A stretch of 50,537 bases of DNA, from the NCBI GenBank assembly GCA_949300515.1, contig CASGEP010000010.1, positions 1 through 50,537 on the forward strand. The letters run 5' to 3'. Below the pieces are notes generated by a model. The model did no database searches. It was not told the origin of the DNA and saw nothing but the letters and a program-made list of their open reading frames with translations. Position numbers and translations under genes: made by a program. Position 1 is the first letter of the stretch. Every line of letters begins with the position of its first letter. Source of the stretch: an uncultured bacterium (GTDB lineage Bacteria; Cyanobacteriota; Vampirovibrionia; Gastranaerophilales; Gastranaerophilaceae). Below, one piece after another: positions 40,801-49,139 of this stretch.

Positions 40801-41757
40801 TCAGATAACCCTCTGTTCTAAAAGTGCGGCTCCTATTACACCCGAATAGTCGCCAAGGGACGCTTTTTTGAACTCTATAGAAAGCGCGGGAGTAGGGAGT
40901 GCTTTTGCGCGGGCTTTTTTAATTGTCTGCAAATAAAAATCGTCAATACTTTGAATGAGTCCGCCGCCAAGGATTATAAGCTCGGGATTGTAGAAATTTA
41001 TAACACTTGCAATACCGCCCGAGAGGTAGTCTATTGCCTCATTTACATATTGTGTCACAACTTCGTCATGTGCTTCAAGCGACTTTTTGATGTGTTTGGA
41101 GCTTATGCTTTTGCCGTCTGCAAGCTCTGTTATGATTGATTTTCTGCCCTTTTTTACCGCGCCTAAAATTCTTGATTCGATGGCGCTTCTTGAAGCGTAA
41201 GCTTCCAGACATCCGTTTGCACCGCATGCGCATGCTCTGCCGTTTAAATCGACAATTATATGCCCGATTTCACCTGCGCTCTGGCTTGCGCCAAGGTGGA
41301 TTTTACCGTCTTTTACAATGCTTGAGCCAATACCCGTGCCTACAAATATACAGACAATGTCTTTGTAGCCGATGCCCGAGCCGAATTTTAATTCGCCAAA
41401 TGTGGCAACTTCAACGTCGTTTCCTATATTTACGGGTATTGAGAACTTTTCTTCAAGGATTTCTTTTATATTTAAGTCTTTACACTCAAGGTTAACCGCG
41501 TTGATTAAAATCCCTTTGTTTCTCTCTACTTGACCCGCAAGACCTATGCCGACAGATGAGATTTCTTCTTTCGGCACATTTGAGGTTTCAAAAAGTTCCT
41601 CCAGCGTTTCAATAATTTTTGCGGTTATTTTTTTGTTGCCTTTTTCTTTTTTTGTTTTATTTTTAACTTCAAAAAGCACTTTGCCGCTTTCTTTTTCGAC
41701 AATGCCCGCAAGGATTTTTGTCCCGCCTAAATCTATTCCGACAGAGTATTTTTTCAT
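40801..41757 (-). CDS. ROK-family sugar kinase (glucokinase-like)
   Basis: The 318-residue protein has the ASKHA phosphate motif SVGIDLGGTKILAGIVEKES, the catalytic Asp in VNIGNDVEVATFGELKFGSG, GIGSSIVKDGKIHLGASQSA, and the ROK zinc motif CACGANGCLEAYASRSA. These enzymes phosphorylate glucose or N-acylated amino sugars; the H/E-containing segment GEIGHIIVD fits a glucokinase. There is no DNA-binding domain, so it is not a NagC-type repressor. It follows the acyltransferase by 7 bp. Confidence 0.92.
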   Translation of the reverse strand: MKKYSVGIDLGGTKILAGIVEKESGKVLFEVKNKTKKEKGNKKITAKIIETLEELFETSNVPKEEISSVGIGLAGQVERNKGILINAVNLECKDLNIKEILEEKFSIPVNIGNDVEVATFGELKFGSGIGYKDIVCIFVGTGIGSSIVKDGKIHLGASQSAGEIGHIIVDLNGRACACGANGCLEAYASRSAIESRILGAVKKGRKSIITELADGKSISSKHIKKSLEAHDEVVTQYVNEAIDYLSGGIASVINFYNPELIILGGGLIQSIDDFYLQTIKKARAKALPTPALSIEFKKASLGDYSGVIGAALLEQRVI

Positions 41758-41764
41758 TTGTTTC

Positions 41765-42616
41765 CTATTTTAAGTCTATTATTTCTTTGTTTTTCAGTCC
41801 TTTTGTTTTTAATTTCTGCTCAATGTAGCGCCACCATTTGAGTTTTTGCCTGTATAAATAATGGTAGCCTTCAAAATTTGCGCTTGAAATATCAGCCTGC
41901 TGCTTATCTAAAAATTGCTCAAATTCGCGCTCAAGAGTATGAGTCAGCTCTTTTCTGTTAAAAGAGGAGTCTTTCATAATTCTCGGTTTGCCGAATTCTA
42001 TAAGTATTTCGGGTCTGTCCTGCCTTAAAAATGTGTAGTTTATGGCAACGGGCACAAGATTAACCCCGCCGAATTTTTTTACCGCTTCTTTTACAATATA
42101 TGCAAGTCCGGACTGAAAAATTTCCGGTCTGTACATCGGCGGACGGATTATTCCCTGCGGGAAAATCCAGAAGGCAATATCCGGACTGTCAAGTGTTGTT
42201 ACCGCATATTGAAGGAATTTCATAGACGCCTGCGGGGATTTTTTGTTTATCGGAAAACACCCCACATACTGAAAAAGCGGAAATCTGTTCATTTCCTCAA
42301 TCATAAATCGAAAACGCGGTTTATCTATTGCTTTTTTAATTATCCTGTATACGATATTATACGCCAAAACCCCGTCCCACCAGTTGTTGTGGGGAGCATA
42401 GAATATTGTGGCTTTTGTTTTATCGCGCTGTTCAAGATTATCAAGATTTTTATACATCACCGAATAAAAGCGCGCTTCAATCATCTTTGCAAAAACAATA
42501 TCACCGACAAAATGCCAAAAGGGGATGTTTTTTGCTTCCCTGAATTTCTCCTCGCGGTTTCTCATTTTTGTGGGCGGAACCGCACTATACATATGTTGTG
42601 GTGTATCTTGGTTCAT
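41765..42616 (-). CDS. PlsC-like acyltransferase
   Basis: The 283-residue protein has the acyltransferase block I HxxxxD motif (FYAPHNNWWDGVLAYNIV), block II/III regions (FRFMIEEMNRFPLFQYVGCF, FWIFPQGIIRPPMYRPE) and VNLVPVAINYTFLRQDRPEI. It probably acylates glycerol-phosphate, lysophosphatidate or a related lipid at the inner membrane. It has no obvious membrane span. The substrate could also be a carotenoid or glycolipid, as in related cyanobacterial-type proteins. It starts 35 bp after the STAND ATPase gene. Confidence 0.83.
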   Translation of the reverse strand: MNQDTPQHMYSAVPPTKMRNREEKFREAKNIPFWHFVGDIVFAKMIEARFYSVMYKNLDNLEQRDKTKATIFYAPHNNWWDGVLAYNIVYRIIKKAIDKPRFRFMIEEMNRFPLFQYVGCFPINKKSPQASMKFLQYAVTTLDSPDIAFWIFPQGIIRPPMYRPEIFQSGLAYIVKEAVKKFGGVNLVPVAINYTFLRQDRPEILIEFGKPRIMKDSSFNRKELTHTLEREFEQFLDKQQADISSANFEGYHYLYRQKLKWWRYIEQKLKTKGLKNKEIIDLK

Positions 42617-42651
42617 AGTTAGATTCTAGTTAAATTTTTATTTTGTGTCAA

Positions 42652-45600
42652 TCAGCTTATGCGTTTTAATTGACAATAAGCCCGAAATGCCGTCAGTTCC
42701 TTTTGTATGGTGTACTGATGTTTTTCAAGCCCCAGCTTGGAAGCAAAGCCGAGGGCTTTTTCATAAACTCTTGTCGTATTCTGGGCGACGGCAAGCTTTT
42801 TGCTGTCTTCAATGTGTGCGATTGAGTCCTGCATAATATTTGCCCTCAGGCGGTATAAGCACATCTGCAGGAATATCAGCTCGTTTGCGCTTGCATCCTG
42901 CAGGGCAAGTTCACAGTACATTTTTGCATTATCAAAGTCATTTTTTTGAAGATAAGAGCGCGAGAGAAGTTCCTGAAAGAGTATTTTAAAATTAATACTG
43001 CTGATTTTGGCGCTTTCGCAAATTGCGACGGCTTTTTCGCATATTTCAATGCACCTGTCGGAGCCTGAGGTCGGAAGTGTTGCTTTTGCGCTTATATACC
43101 AGGCCAAAAGGGCGCCAAAGGCGATTTTTTTCTCTGAAAAATAAGTCATTTGCTCGGCGCATATCTCAAGCGCGCGAAGGGCGTTGTTTTCTTTTAAAAG
43201 AACATAGGCGAGCATGGTTTTTAAAATATTTTTCGTATACTCATCCCCGCAGTTGTTTGCAAAAGTAACCGCTTCAAACAAATCTTCCTTAATGTTTTCA
43301 AAGCTTCCGGAAAAAATCTTGTTAAAGATATCTATGAGATTCCATTTTGAAACAAGTTTTAAATTATTTACGGCATATGAAAATTCTTTCAGCACCGATT
43401 GCAAAATCTCATCGGAGTCTTTTATAAACCCTCTTGAAGTCTGTGCGCAGGCAAAAGTAAGCGCCAGATGCATTTTAAGTTTTGTGAGGCTGTGAGTTTT
43501 ATCTTTATTTAATTCTTTTCTTATTTCTTCAATCAGCTCGAAAGAAAGGGGGCTTCCCTGCTGGGCGTAGGATTCCGCAAGGATAATATTGGACATTATC
43601 CATGTTTCATACACTTCTCTTATTGTTGCAAAGTCGTTTTTCTTCGGGTGTTTTAAAAACTTTTGCAAAACGGGGTTTACTTCATTGTTTACAATGCTTG
43701 CTATTTCAGACCAGTTGCCAAGCTGTAAAAGCGCTTCGAGTTTTCTTGTTTTAATAAGTGCTCTTTGCAGCTCCTGTTTCGGTTTAGAGTATATTGCAAG
43801 AACGGCATCCACCGTTTCCACTATTGCGGGATAATTTTGCGCGGTTTTGCAGCTTTGAATTAAATAACCGCTCAGCTCAACAACTTTGCTGTCATTTTCT
43901 TTTTTTTGCGCGCTCACAATTGCATTTGAAAGGTACTCTACGGCTTCTTTAGGGTTTTTAAGGTAAGTAAGCTTTCCGAGGCGCTCGCAGATGTTGTTTT
44001 TAATGTAGTCAAAATTTGCCACTTTCACATCTTTTAAAAGAATAAGGCTCTGTTTCTGACACAGAGTATAAAAGCTTACATCACCAATGTAGGAGGCAAG
44101 TTTAAGGCTCATTGTCCAAAGGCTGAATGCAAGGTCTTTTTCCCCCGTTATCTGTGCCAGAAGCGAAGGGATGGCGGGGGATGAAACGGTTCTTTTGCAA
44201 ATTTCGCCAAGGAGTTTTTTGTGCGCCTCAAGCAGTTCTCTGTCGTCCTTTGCAACCGCGTATGCAAGCGACCAGACGAGCGAATTTTTAAATTCAAAAA
44301 TATTTTCCGTTATTCGTTTTATATAGCCGTTTTTCTCCAAAAACGCAGCGAGCCGCTCGAAGTTTTCAAGTTCAAGCTCAAAAACCTTTTCCATAAGCGA
44401 CTTTGTAAATTTACCTCCGAGCATTGAGGCAACCATTAAAAACTCATACTCTCTGCCATGGTTTTCTCTCAGATAAGAAAAACGCTTATCCATAAGCTCT
44501 TTTAAGTTGTTTGCAATATACATTGACTCCTGTTTGGAGTCAAACACAAATTCTTTATTTTTTAAGCTCAATACTTTTGTTTCGATTAAATCGTATAAAA
44601 CCTGCTCCACATAGGCAAAATTACCCTGAGCATTTAAAATAATCTGATTTAGAACGGCAAGCGGCAAAATATCGTAGCTGCCGATTTGTGATTTTATATA
44701 ATCCCTGACATCGGGTGCTTCTTTTTGTGCCAGATTGATGTTTAAACAGGCTTTTTTGGGGAGTTTTTCGCTGTTTATATACATCTGGATGGCGTGTTGA
44801 TTTCTGTAGGTCAAAACAAGCTTTGCGCCTGTTTTAAAGTAGTCGTTTTCAATGAGAAATTTTATAAAATCAAAAGACGTTTCATCTATTAAATCAAAAT
44901 CGTCAATTACAAGAGTGAGCCTGTTTTTTGACTTTAAGTACACAAGAATGTCTTTTAAATCCTGAAAAGTTTTTTTCTTGTTTTCCAGAATATTTTCGTA
45001 ATACGCTTCTTTTAGCGGATATACAATATTTACAAGGGTGTCGATTTTCTCCTGAGCAATGTGTCCGGAGAGATTTTTTCCAAGTACGTCTTTAAGCTCC
45101 TGAACCCTTTTTTCGTAGCGGCTCGGGGCAAAAGACAAATCAAACAGCGACAAACATACGTCCTGAATTAACCCCATCGGAGTAACCTGAGTTAAGGCGC
45201 AGCAGTGCCCCTTGAGTACAATATGCGCCTCTCCTTCGAGTCTTTTGTACATTTTATCAAGAAGGTGGGTTTTTCCGCAGCCTCTGGGCGCATTTATCGA
45301 AATCGCCTTAATCTCGCTTGAGCTGTCATTTATGGCATCAAGCACCATCTCAAGCGCGACATCATCCCTCTGGCACTCGCTCTGGGAAAATACGGGCTGC
45401 TGGTCTAAAAACACCATTTTATAAGATACGGGAGATATTTTAATAAGCGGGATTTCGGATGACAGCACCGAATAGGCGCCTTCCGAGGTTATAATATCCT
45501 TTTCTATTCCCGATTCAAGCTGTTTGGGCGAGCGCGCTTCAAAGTACTCATCTTCCTTTAAAACCGCGTATTTATAGTTTATTGCTACCCCTAAAGTTTC

Positions 45601-46233
45601 GTTTAAAATATTGTTGAATTTTTCAAACTCCTCGCTAAAGAGCCTTACTTTGTCTAAAAATCTGAAATTTTTTGTATGCGGGATTTTAAATACCACGGTG
45701 TGGGGGTTTATAAACTCGCAGGAAACGTTAAAACCGAGCTTTACCGATGTTTTAATGTTCAAAACGACTTTTTGTCTGAATTCCTCGTCTTTGTATTTTT
45801 CAAAAAGCGGTTCGAGATTGATAAAGTCTATAAAAACCGCAAGTTTTTGCTGTTTTTGTTCTTTGATTTCAGGCTCTTTTTTCTGCTTTAAAACCTCTTT
45901 TTCTTTAGGTTTCAGGATTTGAATTTTTTCTTTCGGTTTCTCAAGCGGCGGTTTTGCGTTTTGTTTCGTATTTTCGGGCTTGGTATCCTCTTTTTTTTGT
46001 GCCGGAGTGTTAAAAACAAAAGAGCACTTTCTACACTCGGGGCTTGAGGCATAGTTTGCACTGCCGCACTTGGGGCAGAATTTTACAAAAGTAAAACCGC
46101 ACACGGAACAGGAGGATGAACCTATTCTTGTGTAGTTGCCGCAGCGCGGACACTTGAACTTAAGCCTCAGACCGCATCCGGGGCAAACAACATCTTGAGA
46201 GCTTACTTCAGTTTTGCATTTTGGACAAATCAC
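42652..46233 (-). CDS. Zinc-ribbon / cyclase-like / STAND ATPase / helical-repeat protein
   Basis: The 1193-residue protein has three zinc ribbons (Cys 3/6/17/20, 28/31/42/45, 53/56/67/70) and a charged linker to ~128. Residues 130-275 have the strand-helix pattern of a class III nucleotidyl cyclase domain (LAVFIDFINLEPLFEKY; RSPKQLESGIEKDIITSEGA), but lack the second metal-binding Asp. The AAA/STAND ATPase follows: Walker A NAPRGCGKTH at 314-323, Walker B LTLVIDDFD at 439-447. About 600 residues of TPR-like helices complete it. The architecture recalls soluble-adenylyl-cyclase-like regulators with an inactive cyclase. Probably a signal-integrating scaffold; function unknown. Confidence 0.8.
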   Translation of the reverse strand: MICPKCKTEVSSQDVVCPGCGLRLKFKCPRCGNYTRIGSSSCSVCGFTFVKFCPKCGSANYASSPECRKCSFVFNTPAQKKEDTKPENTKQNAKPPLEKPKEKIQILKPKEKEVLKQKKEPEIKEQKQQKLAVFIDFINLEPLFEKYKDEEFRQKVVLNIKTSVKLGFNVSCEFINPHTVVFKIPHTKNFRFLDKVRLFSEEFEKFNNILNETLGVAINYKYAVLKEDEYFEARSPKQLESGIEKDIITSEGAYSVLSSEIPLIKISPVSYKMVFLDQQPVFSQSECQRDDVALEMVLDAINDSSSEIKAISINAPRGCGKTHLLDKMYKRLEGEAHIVLKGHCCALTQVTPMGLIQDVCLSLFDLSFAPSRYEKRVQELKDVLGKNLSGHIAQEKIDTLVNIVYPLKEAYYENILENKKKTFQDLKDILVYLKSKNRLTLVIDDFDLIDETSFDFIKFLIENDYFKTGAKLVLTYRNQHAIQMYINSEKLPKKACLNINLAQKEAPDVRDYIKSQIGSYDILPLAVLNQIILNAQGNFAYVEQVLYDLIETKVLSLKNKEFVFDSKQESMYIANNLKELMDKRFSYLRENHGREYEFLMVASMLGGKFTKSLMEKVFELELENFERLAAFLEKNGYIKRITENIFEFKNSLVWSLAYAVAKDDRELLEAHKKLLGEICKRTVSSPAIPSLLAQITGEKDLAFSLWTMSLKLASYIGDVSFYTLCQKQSLILLKDVKVANFDYIKNNICERLGKLTYLKNPKEAVEYLSNAIVSAQKKENDSKVVELSGYLIQSCKTAQNYPAIVETVDAVLAIYSKPKQELQRALIKTRKLEALLQLGNWSEIASIVNNEVNPVLQKFLKHPKKNDFATIREVYETWIMSNIILAESYAQQGSPLSFELIEEIRKELNKDKTHSLTKLKMHLALTFACAQTSRGFIKDSDEILQSVLKEFSYAVNNLKLVSKWNLIDIFNKIFSGSFENIKEDLFEAVTFANNCGDEYTKNILKTMLAYVLLKENNALRALEICAEQMTYFSEKKIAFGALLAWYISAKATLPTSGSDRCIEICEKAVAICESAKISSINFKILFQELLSRSYLQKNDFDNAKMYCELALQDASANELIFLQMCLYRLRANIMQDSIAHIEDSKKLAVAQNTTRVYEKALGFASKLGLEKHQYTIQKELTAFRAYCQLKRIS

Positions 46234-46370
46234 GCTTTGTTCTCATAAAATGAAATTTACAATATTTTACATTTATTATATATGAAATTTTTATTTAGTC
46301 CATAAAAACATGATAAATAGTCAATTTGTACCAGTTTTAAATTTTTAAAAAGTGTGCTATTATCTGGATT

Positions 46371-47081
46371 ATGGAACTGGGAGTAAATATTGATCACGTT
46401 GCAACCCTTAGAAACGCACGAGGCGGGCTTGAACCTTGTGTGCTTGATGCGGCGCTTATTGCCCAGCGTGCGGGTGCAAGTGCAATTACAATCCACCTTC
46501 GCGAGGACAGGCGCCACATTAAAGACTCTGACCTTGATGAGATTAAAAAAAATATTAAAACAAACATTAACCTTGAGATGGCTGCAACCCCTGAAATGCA
46601 GCAAATAGCAATAAATAACAGTCCATACTCATGCTGTATTGTTCCCGAGAAAAGACGGGAAGTGACGACAGAGGGCGGATTAGACGTATTTTCACAGGAA
46701 GATTACATAAAAGATTTTATAAAACCGCTCCATAAGGCGGGAATTGTGGTAAGTCTTTTTATTGACCCTGACGAGAAACAAATTTTCTCCGCACACAACT
46801 GCGGGGCGGATTTTATAGAGCTGCACACGGGTGCTTTTGCAAACGCGTTTAATAAAGAAGGGGAAAAAGACGAGTTTGAAAAACTGAAAACCGCGGCAGC
46901 GCTTGCGCAAAACCTCGGTCTTAAAGTTAATGCGGGTCATGGTTTGAATTATGAAAATGTGCATCGCATGCTTGAAATAGACGGGCTGATTGAGCTTAAT
47001 ATCGGACACAGCATTATTTCGCGGGCTGTTTTTGTCGGGCTTGAGCGCGCAATAGAAGAAATGCGCGAGCTTATTGTCTAG
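46371..47081 (+). CDS. pdxJ: Pyridoxine 5'-phosphate synthase
   Basis: The 236-residue TIM-barrel protein shows the PdxJ hallmarks: GVNIDHVATLRNARGGLEPC, ITIHLREDRRHIKDSDLD, VPEKRREVTTEGGLDV, IELHTGAFANAF and VNAGHGLNYENVHRMLEI. It condenses 1-deoxyxylulose-5-phosphate with 3-amino-2-oxopropyl phosphate to pyridoxine phosphate. Divergent from the STAND ATPase gene, with 137 bp between. The nearby yggS product handles the PLP made from this pathway. Confidence 0.97.
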   Translation: MELGVNIDHVATLRNARGGLEPCVLDAALIAQRAGASAITIHLREDRRHIKDSDLDEIKKNIKTNINLEMAATPEMQQIAINNSPYSCCIVPEKRREVTTEGGLDVFSQEDYIKDFIKPLHKAGIVVSLFIDPDEKQIFSAHNCGADFIELHTGAFANAFNKEGEKDEFEKLKTAAALAQNLGLKVNAGHGLNYENVHRMLEIDGLIELNIGHSIISRAVFVGLERAIEEMRELIV

Positions 47082-47166
47082 TTTTTTTAATGCTTTTAAT
47101 GCCGCTGTGTTTATGTGTCTTTGTGCACTGTTTTTGGCGGTTGTTTTAAGTTGAATAAAAATTATC

Positions 47167-47188
47167 TCATCCCGACGGATGATTTTTT
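47167..47188 (+). terminator. pdxJ terminator
   Basis: TCATCC (47167-47172) / GGATGA (47177-47182) with a CGAC loop, followed by six T. It lies 86 bp after the pdxJ stop. The rest of the 313-bp gap up to yggS holds the repeat and promoter listed next; nothing else is seen in it. Confidence 0.75.
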
Positions 47189-47254
47189 CTTGTAAAGCAT
47201 TGTTAAGTGTCTTTTTGACGTATTATTAAGAAATATTACCAATGAATGAACATA

Positions 47255-47284
47255 CTCAAATCATGTGCCCATGCATGTTTTGAG
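47255..47284. promoter_or_regulatory. Inverted repeat upstream of the yggS promoter
   Basis: Arms CTCAAATCATG (47255-47265) and CATGTTTTGAG (47274-47284) match at 10 of 11 positions. The site lies 40 bp upstream of the -35 element, a position typical of an activator site. Confidence 0.4.
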
Positions 47285-47324
47285 AAAAAGTGTCTATACA
47301 ACAATATGTTCAGTAAACAAAATG

Positions 47325-47353
47325 TTGTCATAACAAGAAAATGGGCATATAAT
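47325..47353 (+). promoter_or_regulatory. Sigma70-type promoter of yggS-sepF
   Basis: -35 TTGTCA (47325-47330), 17-bp spacer, -10 TATAAT (47348-47353); 41 bp upstream of the yggS start. Confidence 0.8.
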
Positions 47354-47394
47354 GTAAAGGTCGTGCAAACGCGCGGACAACGGGGAAATGATAA

Positions 47395-48051
47395 GTGTGT
47401 ACAAAAGGTACAATACAAACTAATCTCGGTCGCATTTTGAAAATTGTTGATGGAAGAAATGTAAGGATAATCGCCGTTACAAAGTACTACGATGAACAGT
47501 GTATAAAAAACACTTACAGTGTCGGATTAAGAGATTTTGGCGAGAGCCGCGCACTTGAAGCGGTAGAAAAAATCAACAAATTAGACGATGAAATAAGGCG
47601 AAATTCGACTTATCATTTTATTGGACATTTACAAACGAATAAAGTGAAACATGTTGTTGGATTTTTTGAATATATTCACAGTGTGGATTCACTAAAGTTG
47701 GCACAAGAGATAGCAAAATGTGCGGCAGAAAAAAATATTGTCCAAAAGATTCTTGTTCAGGTTAACAATGCAAATGAACAATCGAAATTTGGAATTGCAC
47801 CTTCTCAGTTAGATAATTTAATTGATGAAATCAGGCGGCTTGATTGTCTGGAACTTGTCGGGCTTATGAATATTGCGCCCAACATTGAAGATGAAAAAGA
47901 GCTGGGCAGACTCTTCTCGCAGATGAGTGAGTTAAAAGACAGATACAATCTTGCGGAGCTTTCCATGGGAATGAGTCATGATTTCAAAATTGCACTTGAT
48001 GAAGGCGCAACGATGATACGTTTAGGAAGAATACTATTTGAAAATTCATAA
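47395..48051 (+). CDS. yggS: YggS/PLPBP-family pyridoxal phosphate homeostasis protein
   Basis: The 218-residue protein matches the YggS/YlmE family: RIIAVTKYYDEQCIKNTYSV with the PLP lysine, DFGESRALEAVEKINKL, YHFIGHLQTNKVKHVVGFFE, ELVGLMNIAPN and the closing SMGMSHDFKIALDEGATMIR. It binds PLP without catalysis and keeps its pool balanced. A GTG start is used, with GGGGAA 10 bp upstream; the protein is slightly shorter at the N-terminus than E. coli YggS. It lies 14 bp before sepF, the same pairing as ylmE-sepF in Gram-positives and cyanobacteria. Confidence 0.95.
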   Translation: MCTKGTIQTNLGRILKIVDGRNVRIIAVTKYYDEQCIKNTYSVGLRDFGESRALEAVEKINKLDDEIRRNSTYHFIGHLQTNKVKHVVGFFEYIHSVDSLKLAQEIAKCAAEKNIVQKILVQVNNANEQSKFGIAPSQLDNLIDEIRRLDCLELVGLMNIAPNIEDEKELGRLFSQMSELKDRYNLAELSMGMSHDFKIALDEGATMIRLGRILFENS

Positions 48052-48065
48052 AGGAGGAAAAGAAA

Positions 48066-48560
48066 TTGGCAGGCATAGGAGAAAAATTTAAGTTTTTATA
48101 TAACTTATTCGGTTTTGACAATCCGGATGAAAACGAGTTCGGCGAGTTAAACGATGAGTATGAAAACGAGTACGAAACTGACGGTACAAACGTACTTAAA
48201 AGAAATTTTGAAGCTCAAAACCCTGTAGAAACAAGAGAGCGCGGAAATTTAAGGGTATTGCACGGTGCAAACCGCGGTTATGAGGTGATAGTATTTGAAC
48301 CCAGAGCGTTTAACGAGTCAATAAATATTGTAGAAGCCCTCAAGTCGAGAAAAACAGTTATCCTAAACCTGCAATTGCTTGACAGAGAACAATCTCAAAG
48401 AATAGTAGACTTCCTATGCGGCTGCACACATGCTCTTGACGGCTCTCAAAGAAAAATCGGCGAGTTTGTCTTTATCTTTACTCCTTCTAATATAAATATC
48501 TCACAGGAAGTTGTAAACTCAAAATTAACAAGAGATGCTATCTGGACAGCCAGCAACTAG
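48066..48560 (+). CDS. sepF: Cell division protein SepF
   Basis: The 164-residue protein has a short amphipathic N-terminus (AGIGEKFKFLYNLFGFD) for membrane binding, an acidic linker, and the SepF core (VIVFEPRAFNESINIVEALK, TVILNLQLLDREQSQRIVDF, LCGCTHALDGSQRKIGEFVF). SepF anchors FtsZ to the membrane at the division site. A TTG start follows AAAGGAGGAAAAGAAA. Co-transcribed with yggS and closed by a terminator. SepF in an organism with lipid A genes argues for a cyanobacterial-type lineage. Confidence 0.95.
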   Translation: MAGIGEKFKFLYNLFGFDNPDENEFGELNDEYENEYETDGTNVLKRNFEAQNPVETRERGNLRVLHGANRGYEVIVFEPRAFNESINIVEALKSRKTVILNLQLLDREQSQRIVDFLCGCTHALDGSQRKIGEFVFIFTPSNINISQEVVNSKLTRDAIWTASN

Positions 48561-48600
48561 CATTTTTTGAAAATGTACGGAGAATAATAGAGAGATGGAT

Positions 48601-48630
48601 AATTAGCGTATCAATTCGATACGCTAATTT
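48601..48630 (+). terminator. sepF terminator
   Basis: Perfect 12-bp stem AATTAGCGTATC (48601-48612) / GATACGCTAATT (48618-48629), 5-nt loop, followed by TTATTG. The T-tract is short but the stem is strong. Confidence 0.7.
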
Positions 48631-48681
48631 ATTGTCATGGTATGCGAATTGTAAAAAAAATTAACATAAAATATTTATTAC

Positions 48682-48699
48682 CCGGGCGGCTTAGCCCGG
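48682..48699. other. GC-rich hairpin in an AT-rich gap
   Basis: CCGGGC (48682-48687) / GCCCGG (48694-48699) with a GGCTTA loop, upstream of the acpP promoter. No T-tract follows; role unknown. Confidence 0.4.
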
Positions 48700-48746
48700 C
48701 TGAAACGTGCATATAATCACATTTATCGGGTCATTTAATTTATAAT

Positions 48747-48775
48747 TTGCAAAATAATCATGTGCCTTGTATAAT
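48747..48775 (+). promoter_or_regulatory. Promoter of acpP-fabF
   Basis: -35 TTGCAA (48747-48752), 17-bp spacer, -10 TATAAT (48770-48775); 41 bp upstream of the acpP ATG. No FapR-like operator is evident. Confidence 0.8.
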
Positions 48776-48816
48776 CATTAAAGTAAGTTAGTTAGTATTA
48801 TTTAATTGAGGTAAAA

Positions 48817-49047
48817 ATGAGCACATTAGACAGAGTAAAAAAAGTTGTAGTTGACCAATTGAGTGTCGATGAAAATCTTGTTACACCGCAAGCAAGCTTT
48901 ACAGGCGACCTTGGTGCGGATTCACTGGATACGGTAGAATTGGTTATGGCTTTTGAAGAAGAGTTCGGCTGCGAAATTCCTGATGAAGAAGCTGAAAAAA
49001 TAGCAACAGTTCAAGATGCTGTTGATTATATCGACTCTCATTCATAA
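48817..49047 (+). CDS. acpP: Acyl carrier protein
   Basis: The 76-residue acidic four-helix protein carries the phosphopantetheine attachment serine in [20 protein letters not shown]. It begins [20 protein letters not shown] and ends [12 protein letters not shown]. It shuttles acyl chains for fatty-acid and lipid A synthesis (substrates of FabF, FabZ, LpxA and LpxD in this window). TTGAGGTAAAA precedes the ATG. fabF follows 92 bp downstream in the usual order. Confidence 0.98.
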   Translation: MSTLDRVKKVVVDQLSVDENLVTPQASFTGDLGADSLDTVELVMAFEEEFGCEIPDEEAEKIATVQDAVDYIDSHS

Positions 49048-49139
49048 TTAAAATATTCAGACACGAATTTCATTTGCAAAAAAGTTGCAATGAGATTGCA
49101 TCGATTTGTAACTTTTTGTTTTGAAAGTTTAAGGAACTA

